Below are positions 50,853 through 55,125 of a stretch of DNA of 55,125 nt, piece after piece. Position 1 is the stretch's first letter. Each line of letters starts with the position of its first letter. Under the pieces are notes generated by a model. The model was not told the DNA's origin, made no database searches, and worked only from the letters and a program-made list of their open reading frames with translations. The position numbers were made by a program, and so were the translations under genes. Origin of the DNA: an uncultured Agathobacter sp. (lineage in GTDB: Bacteria; Bacillota; Clostridia; Lachnospirales; Lachnospiraceae); assembly GCA_934316545.1 (NCBI GenBank), contig CAKRDT010000011.1, positions 1-55,125 on the forward strand, written 5' to 3'.

Positions 50853-52862
50853 ATGAGCACACCATTTCAAAGAATTCTCTACGGAGGAGATTACAATCCG
50901 AATCAGTGGACAAAGGATGTCTGGAAAGAGGATATGCGCATTTTTAAAGATGCACATATTAACACGGCTACGATCAATGTGTTTTCGTGGGCGAAGATCC
51001 AGCCGTCGGAGCATGAATACTATTTTGATGAATTGGACGAGATCGTTGCTATGCTCTCAAAGGAAAATTACGATATTGTATTTGCCACCTCTACCGCGGC
51101 ACTGCCGGGCTGGATGGTACGCCGATATCCGGAAGTGATGTATACGGATTATGAGGGAAGACAGCACAAGTTTGGCGGCCGACACAATGCATGTCCGAAT
51201 TCTTTCGTTTTCAAGCATTATGCGCGTGAACTTGCGCATAAGCTTGCGGAGCGTTATGCGGACAATCCCCATGTAACCTGCTGGCATGTCAGCAATGAGT
51301 ACGGAAATGAGTGTTTCTGTGAGAATTGCCAGAAGGCATTCCGTGTATGGCTAAAAGACAAGTACAAGACGATTGAGGCGCTGAATAAGGCATGGAATAT
51401 GGAGTTCTGGGGTCATACGGTTTATGACTGGGATGATGTGGTCCCACCAAATGCATTAAGCGACGGCATCGGAAGCGAGAAGACGGCTTTTGCAGGAATC
51501 TCGATTGACTATCGCAGATTTTATTCCGACAGCCAGTTGAATTGTTTTAAGATGGAGCGTGATGCGATCCGCAGTGTGAAGCCGGACGCTTTTGTCACAA
51601 CAAACCTGATGGGAACCTTCAAGGGACTCGATTACTTTAAATGGGCAAAAGAGATGGATGTCGTTTCATGGGATAATTATCCGGCATATGACACCCCATG
51701 GAGCAGCATTGCGATGACACATGATCTGATGCGGGGGCTGAAGGATGAACCGTTTATGCTGATGGAGCAGACACCGAGCCAGCAGAACTGGCAGAAATAT
51801 AATTCACTGAAACGTCCGGGCCAGATGCGTGCACAAAGTTATCAGACTCTGGCGCACGGTGCAGACACGATCCAGTTCTTCCAGCTTCGCAGAAGCGTGG
51901 GAGGATGCGAAAAATTCCACGGTGCGGTGATCGCGCATGTTGGAAACGAAAATACACGTGTTTTCCGTGAAGTGGCACAACTTGGAGCAGAACTGGAGAG
52001 CTTTGGCACCCGCACACTCGGAGCAAGAAATGAGTCGGAGGTTGGAGTCATCTTTGACTGGGATAATTACTGGGCACTGGAGTATACCAGCGGACCATCG
52101 GAAGATCTCAAATATGTGGATCAGATCCATCAGTACTATCAGTATTTTTACAAGAGAAATATCGGCGTGGATATGATTCCGGTCGATGCGGATTTCTCAA
52201 AATACAAGATTGTTGTCGCACCGGTACTTTATATGGTAAAAGACGGCATGAAGGAAGCACTGGAGAATTTTGTGAAAAACGGTGGTGTTCTGATCACCAC
52301 TTACATGAGCGGAATTGTCGGACAGTCGGATAATGTATATCTTGGCGGCTATCCGGGACCGCTCCGCGAGATGGCCGGTGTGTGGGTTGAGGAAATTGAT
52401 GCACTTGCACCGGAGCAGAAGAATCAGGCAAAGTTTGCAGATGGCAGCCGTGCATCGTGCAGTCTCTTATGTGATCTGATGCATCTGGAAGGTGCGGAAA
52501 GTCTTGCATCGTATGAGGAGGATTTCTATGCCGGAATGCCTGCCGCATCCAGAAATTCATTCGGAACAGGCGCCACCTATTATATCGCTACACAGTTTGA
52601 GGAAAACGGTCTTGCCAAGATCCTGAATCAGGCGGTCAACGAAGCCGGTGTCACACCGGTGATTCCGGAAGAAACAGGTCTTGAAGTGGTAAGTCGTGTC
52701 AAAGATGCGACCCGTTTCTACTATGTAATGAATTTTACGGATGAGGAGCAGAGTTTGCCGGCGAGCCTTGTCGGAATGAAGGATCTCATCAGTGGGAAGG
52801 TCATGGAGAGCCGTACCGTATTAAAAAAATGGGATGTTCTTTTGTTAGAAACCGAAGTGTAG
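50853..52862 (+). CDS. Beta-galactosidase, glycoside hydrolase family 42
   Basis: The 669-residue cytoplasmic enzyme (no signal peptide) hydrolyses beta-galactosides. It shows ILYGGDYNPNQWTKDVWKED, the acid/base Glu149 in HVSNEYGNECFCENC followed by the zinc-type Cys cluster, VSWDNYPAYDTPW and the nucleophile Glu305 in FMLMEQTPSQQNW. Beta-trimerisation (NVYLGGYPGPLREMAG region) and C-terminal beta domains complete the fold. The ATG at 50853 follows GGAGGAAAACGT. AraC at 49798 is its likely activator. Confidence 0.93.
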   Translation: MSTPFQRILYGGDYNPNQWTKDVWKEDMRIFKDAHINTATINVFSWAKIQPSEHEYYFDELDEIVAMLSKENYDIVFATSTAALPGWMVRRYPEVMYTDYEGRQHKFGGRHNACPNSFVFKHYARELAHKLAERYADNPHVTCWHVSNEYGNECFCENCQKAFRVWLKDKYKTIEALNKAWNMEFWGHTVYDWDDVVPPNALSDGIGSEKTAFAGISIDYRRFYSDSQLNCFKMERDAIRSVKPDAFVTTNLMGTFKGLDYFKWAKEMDVVSWDNYPAYDTPWSSIAMTHDLMRGLKDEPFMLMEQTPSQQNWQKYNSLKRPGQMRAQSYQTLAHGADTIQFFQLRRSVGGCEKFHGAVIAHVGNENTRVFREVAQLGAELESFGTRTLGARNESEVGVIFDWDNYWALEYTSGPSEDLKYVDQIHQYYQYFYKRNIGVDMIPVDADFSKYKIVVAPVLYMVKDGMKEALENFVKNGGVLITTYMSGIVGQSDNVYLGGYPGPLREMAGVWVEEIDALAPEQKNQAKFADGSRASCSLLCDLMHLEGAESLASYEEDFYAGMPAASRNSFGTGATYYIATQFEENGLAKILNQAVNEAGVTPVIPEETGLEVVSRVKDATRFYYVMNFTDEEQSLPASLVGMKDLISGKVMESRTVLKKWDVLLLETEV

Positions 52863-52930
52863 TCAGTTGTAAATCAAAAGCGTTATTGCTATAATGGATG
52901 TCATCACAACGGAAAATGCGAGGACATATT

Positions 52931-53623
52931 ATGAGCAAATTTGATATAGAAGACTTCAATACGGAAGAGAATGCATCGGAGCGCGTGCAGCAGGAGCAAA
53001 TCGAGGAGTCCGGAAAAGCTGAAATGGATGAGAGCGAGAGCAATGATGAAAAAAATACACAACCGGATTTGTCGGCGAAGGAAGACAGGAAGCCTGTAAC
53101 AGATGTCAGGCGGGGCAAGAAGAAAACGATCCTCGGGTGGGGAATCTATGGGGCAATTCTTGTTGCCATCTACATAACGTTTCATTTCTTCCTGATGATG
53201 GCACGAATTCCTTCCGAGAGTATGGAGCCAACAATTATGGTGCATGACTGGACGATCGGCGAGCGCAACGCGTATAGCAAGGAAGCACCACAACGAGGTG
53301 ATATCGTCAATTTCTACCAGAAGGACGAGGATACGATTATGGTCAAGCGCGTCATCGGACTTCCGGGAGAGACGGTTTCGTTTGAGGATGACCAGGTACA
53401 TATTAACGGTAAAAAACTTGATGAATCTGCATATCTGGATGATGATGTGCTGACGGAGTGCGATGAGACCTTCACGGTTCCGGCCGGGTGTGTATTCCTT
53501 CTGGGAGACAATCGCGAGGTATCACTGGATGCGCGGTACTGGGAAAATCCGTACATCTCCTATGAGGATATCAAGTGTCAGGTGGATGTCATTATTCCGT
53601 TTCATAAATTACCGTGGTTTTAG
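52931..53623 (+). CDS. lepB: Signal peptidase I
   Basis: The 230-residue membrane protease removes signal peptides from exported proteins. An acidic cytoplasmic tail of about 70 residues precedes one transmembrane helix (GWGIYGAILVAIYITFHFFL). Then come the catalytic Ser97 in ARIPSESMEPTI and Lys139 in TIMVKRVIGLPGE, and GCVFLLGDNREVSLDARYW. The long Glu-rich N-terminal extension is unusual for the family. GAGGA supports the ATG at 52931. Confidence 0.93.
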   Translation: MSKFDIEDFNTEENASERVQQEQIEESGKAEMDESESNDEKNTQPDLSAKEDRKPVTDVRRGKKKTILGWGIYGAILVAIYITFHFFLMMARIPSESMEPTIMVHDWTIGERNAYSKEAPQRGDIVNFYQKDEDTIMVKRVIGLPGETVSFEDDQVHINGKKLDESAYLDDDVLTECDETFTVPAGCVFLLGDNREVSLDARYWENPYISYEDIKCQVDVIIPFHKLPWF

Positions 53624-53659
53624 ATCCGGTCAGAGAGAACATTTAAATATTTGCGATAA

Positions 53660-53702
53660 GATAACACTAAGCAAGCCTTTTTAGGCACGCTTAGTGTTTT
53701 TT
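53660..53702 (+). terminator. Terminator after lepB
   Basis: AACACTAAGC..GCCT-TTTT-AGGC..GCTTAGTGTT is followed by TTTTG. A second inverted repeat, TTTGAATCATAGGAA / TTCCTATGATTCAAA, starts immediately after (53700-53735). Confidence 0.85.
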
Positions 53703-53786
53703 GAATCATAGGAAATTCCTTCCTATGATTCAAAAACGCTCCGCGGGGATGCGCAGCTCGCGGAGATGAAGTTTATATGGAATATA

Positions 53787-53827
53787 CCGCTCGCGCGCGA
53801 AAGTGTGCGCAGGCGCACACTTTATTT
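53787..53827. repeat. Dispersed GC-rich intergenic repeat, copy 2
   Basis: CCGCTCGCGCGCGAAAGTGT through GGCGCACACTTTATTT repeats the segment at 35284-35325. Part of it, AAGTGTGCGC-AGG-CGCACACTT, forms a hairpin. It lies just upstream of the nadA promoter. Confidence 0.6.
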
Positions 53828-53851
53828 CAACTTTACAGAAAATAAAACATG

Positions 53852-53884
53852 TGTCTTGACAGTGGAAAAGACAGTGGGTATACT
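53852..53884 (+). promoter_or_regulatory. nadA promoter with overlapping inverted repeat
   Basis: TTGACA (53856-53861), 17 bp, TATACT (53879-53884) is a near-consensus promoter. TGTCTT (53852-53857) and AAGACA (53868-53873), 10 bp apart, form an inverted repeat across the -35 and spacer, a good place for a repressor. NAD genes in Firmicutes are often repressed by NiaR, which is a candidate; its gene is not in the window. Confidence 0.6.
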
Positions 53885-53966
53885 AGGGATAACGTTTTTT
53901 CGGAGCGGAGTACCAGGAGAGATTGTATCAGCGAAAAGCTGGTATTCAATAATAGGAGCAGAATTT

Positions 53967-54887
53967 ATGTTTACGACAAGAGAATTGCAGGATGAGATCA
54001 TCCGTTTGAAGAAGGAGAAGGATGTGTGCATCCTTGCTCATGCATACCAGAGCCACGATATCTGGGAGGTTGCCGATTATGTCGGAGATTCGTATGGACT
54101 GAGCAAGCAGGCGGCGCAAGCGAAGCAGAAGACAGTGATCATGTGCGGCGTGCGTTTTATGGCAGAGACCTGTAAGATCCTTTCGCCGGAGAAAAAAGTA
54201 ATTTTGTCGAACGCGCAGGCCGGATGCCCGATGGCGGAGCAGATGGACGTGGAATTGATCTCAGGCGTGAAACAGATGTATCCGGATTACACGGTTGTCG
54301 CTTATATTAATACGACCTCGGAACTCAAAACGATCTGTGATGTGTGTGTGACTTCTTCGTCTGCAGTGCAGATCGTGAAAAATATTGAAAATAAAAACAT
54401 CTTGTTTATTCCGGACTGCAACCTTGGAAAGTGGGTTGCGGATCAGGTACCGGAGAAGAACATCAAGCTGCTTCAGGGTGGTTGCCCGACCCATGTGCGC
54501 ATGTCGGTTCGTGATGTGGAGAAGGCAAGACAGGCTCATCCGGATGCGCTGCTTCTGGTACACCCGGAGTGTCTGCCGGAAGTATCCGAAAAAGCCGACT
54601 TCCGAGGATCAACCACCGGTATCATGGATTTTGCCAAGAAGAGTGATGCAAAAGAATTCATTATCGGAACCGAGAACAGCATTGTGCAGCATTTGCAGTA
54701 CGAGTGCCCGGACAAGAAGTTCTATCCGTTATCGAAAGACTGTGTGTGTCACAACATGAAGCTTACCACACTTGGAGACGTATACCATTGTCTGCTGGGA
54801 GACGGCGGAGAAGAAATCCGGATGGATGAGAAGGTCATGAAAGAGGCTGGTCGATGCATCAATACGATGCTTACGCTTGGCCAGTAA
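53967..54887 (+). CDS. nadA: Quinolinate synthase
   Basis: The 306-residue enzyme condenses iminoaspartate with DHAP to give quinolinate in NAD synthesis, using a [4Fe-4S] cluster. Landmarks are ILAHAYQSHDIWEVADYVGD, the cluster Cys residues in IMCGVRFMAETCKILSPEK, HPECLPEV and the C-terminal CVCHNMK, plus SNAQAGCPMAEQM. The ATG at 53967 gives the standard N-terminus and has AGGAGCA upstream; upstream codons in frame run through the promoter and are not coding. The partner genes nadB and nadC are expected beyond the window or elsewhere. Confidence 0.94.
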   Translation: MFTTRELQDEIIRLKKEKDVCILAHAYQSHDIWEVADYVGDSYGLSKQAAQAKQKTVIMCGVRFMAETCKILSPEKKVILSNAQAGCPMAEQMDVELISGVKQMYPDYTVVAYINTTSELKTICDVCVTSSSAVQIVKNIENKNILFIPDCNLGKWVADQVPEKNIKLLQGGCPTHVRMSVRDVEKARQAHPDALLLVHPECLPEVSEKADFRGSTTGIMDFAKKSDAKEFIIGTENSIVQHLQYECPDKKFYPLSKDCVCHNMKLTTLGDVYHCLLGDGGEEIRMDEKVMKEAGRCINTMLTLGQ

Positions 54888-54918
54888 ATGCAAAGAAAAA
54901 TCTGTTACATAAGATAAG

Positions 54919-54965
54919 GGAGCCGTATCATCAATGAGGCATTGATGATACGGCTCCTTTGTGCT
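54919..54965 (+). terminator. Terminator after nadA
   Basis: GGAGCCGTATCATCAATG-AGG-CATTGATGATACGGCTCC is a perfect 18-bp stem followed by TTTGTG. Confidence 0.88.
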
Positions 54966-54983
54966 ATCTTCGCATCTGATCGT

Positions 54984-55125
54984 TTATGTGGTACCTCTTT
55001 TTGATGGACTTCGTGTACTTAGGCGTTTGCGAAACTCTTGTGGCGGCATGCTCCGGCTGGGCTGACCCGGTGGCGGGCTTCTACGCTGAACACGATTTTA
55101 GACAAAATCATTGAATTTGCGAAAA
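54984..55125 (-). pseudogene. Possible AraC-type C-terminal relic at the window edge
   Basis: On the minus strand the last frame reads MPPQEFRKRLSTRSPSKRGT before a stop at 54984, like the end of an AraC domain. Further up the same frame reads RKFNDFV, followed by an in-frame TAA and a GC-rich segment (GCCCGCCACCGGG). The gene extends past the window, so it may be a broken or interrupted regulator. Confidence 0.25.

Noticed and set aside
53766..53966. 67-residue N-terminal extension of NadA
   Set aside because: It runs through the dispersed repeat and promoter; NadA proteins start near the MFTTRELQ methionine, which has its own ribosome binding site.

Overview
The window looks like a chromosomal segment of a Gram-positive anaerobe of the class Clostridia, most probably a gut Lachnospiraceae. 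This is an inference from gene content and similarity of motifs: TTG and GTG starts behind strong AAGGAGG-type ribosome binding sites, a tandem glycine riboswitch in front of an AGCS symporter, a PadR/DUF1700/DUF4097 operon, DUF4358 and CapA lipoproteins, a GH42 beta-galactosidase and a CotF-like protein. There is no phage and no CRISPR array.

Layout. 1-5145 is an AT-rich accessory island. It holds an unrecognised dynamin-like GTPase, two small zinc-ribbon genes (one frame-broken), several structured non-coding stretches and an IS256-family element. 5164-12856 carries a MerR/aldo-keto reductase divergon, an AEC permease, an AGCS symporter, a secreted NlpC/P60 protein, small proteins of unknown role, an arginase-fold protein and an N-terminally short CarD-like protein. 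12857-18613 has an Lsa-type ABC-F ribosome-protection gene behind an attenuator-like leader, a Zn-dependent phospholipase C-like protein, an HD hydrolase and a polyphosphate kinase split by one in-frame UGA. 18741-28913 holds a chemoreceptor, DegV, aldose epimerase, MATE pump, glycine riboswitch plus AGCS symporter plus SPOUT methyltransferase, a short group II intron relic, and an NSS transporter with a MetS-like small subunit. 29172-31546 has decayed sugar-transport genes and nagB-nagA. 31659-37898 has the PadR operon, an RluA pseudouridine synthase, endonuclease III, a G1P-dehydrogenase-like enzyme and a CotF-like protein. 37899-41952 has a 52-bp tandem hairpin array followed by a metal-efflux operon (HMA chaperone, P1B-ATPase, ArsR). 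42135-54887 holds transglutaminase-like, DUF4358 and CapA surface proteins, a methyltransferase, a glycogen debranching enzyme, tRNA-Pro, XRE, SDR and AraC genes, GH42, signal peptidase I and nadA.

How things work together. Several units carry their own visible control: a MerR dyad in a 19-bp spacer promoter, a PadR operator, an ArsR operator in front of the metal-efflux genes, a glycine riboswitch, and a short upstream ORF plus terminator before the ABC-F gene. Carbohydrate use is represented by GH42, GalM, NagA/NagB and the glycogen debranching enzyme; amino acid transport by two AGCS symporters and the NSS pair.

The least explained features are (1) the 5' island, where two transcription units have the same plan (promoter, structured leader, zinc-ribbon gene, a shared 3' RNA element, terminator), one of them with its ribosome binding site inside a terminator-like hairpin; and (2) the seven-unit 52-bp hairpin array at 38132-38495. 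All calls were made by reading the sequence; no database search was possible.
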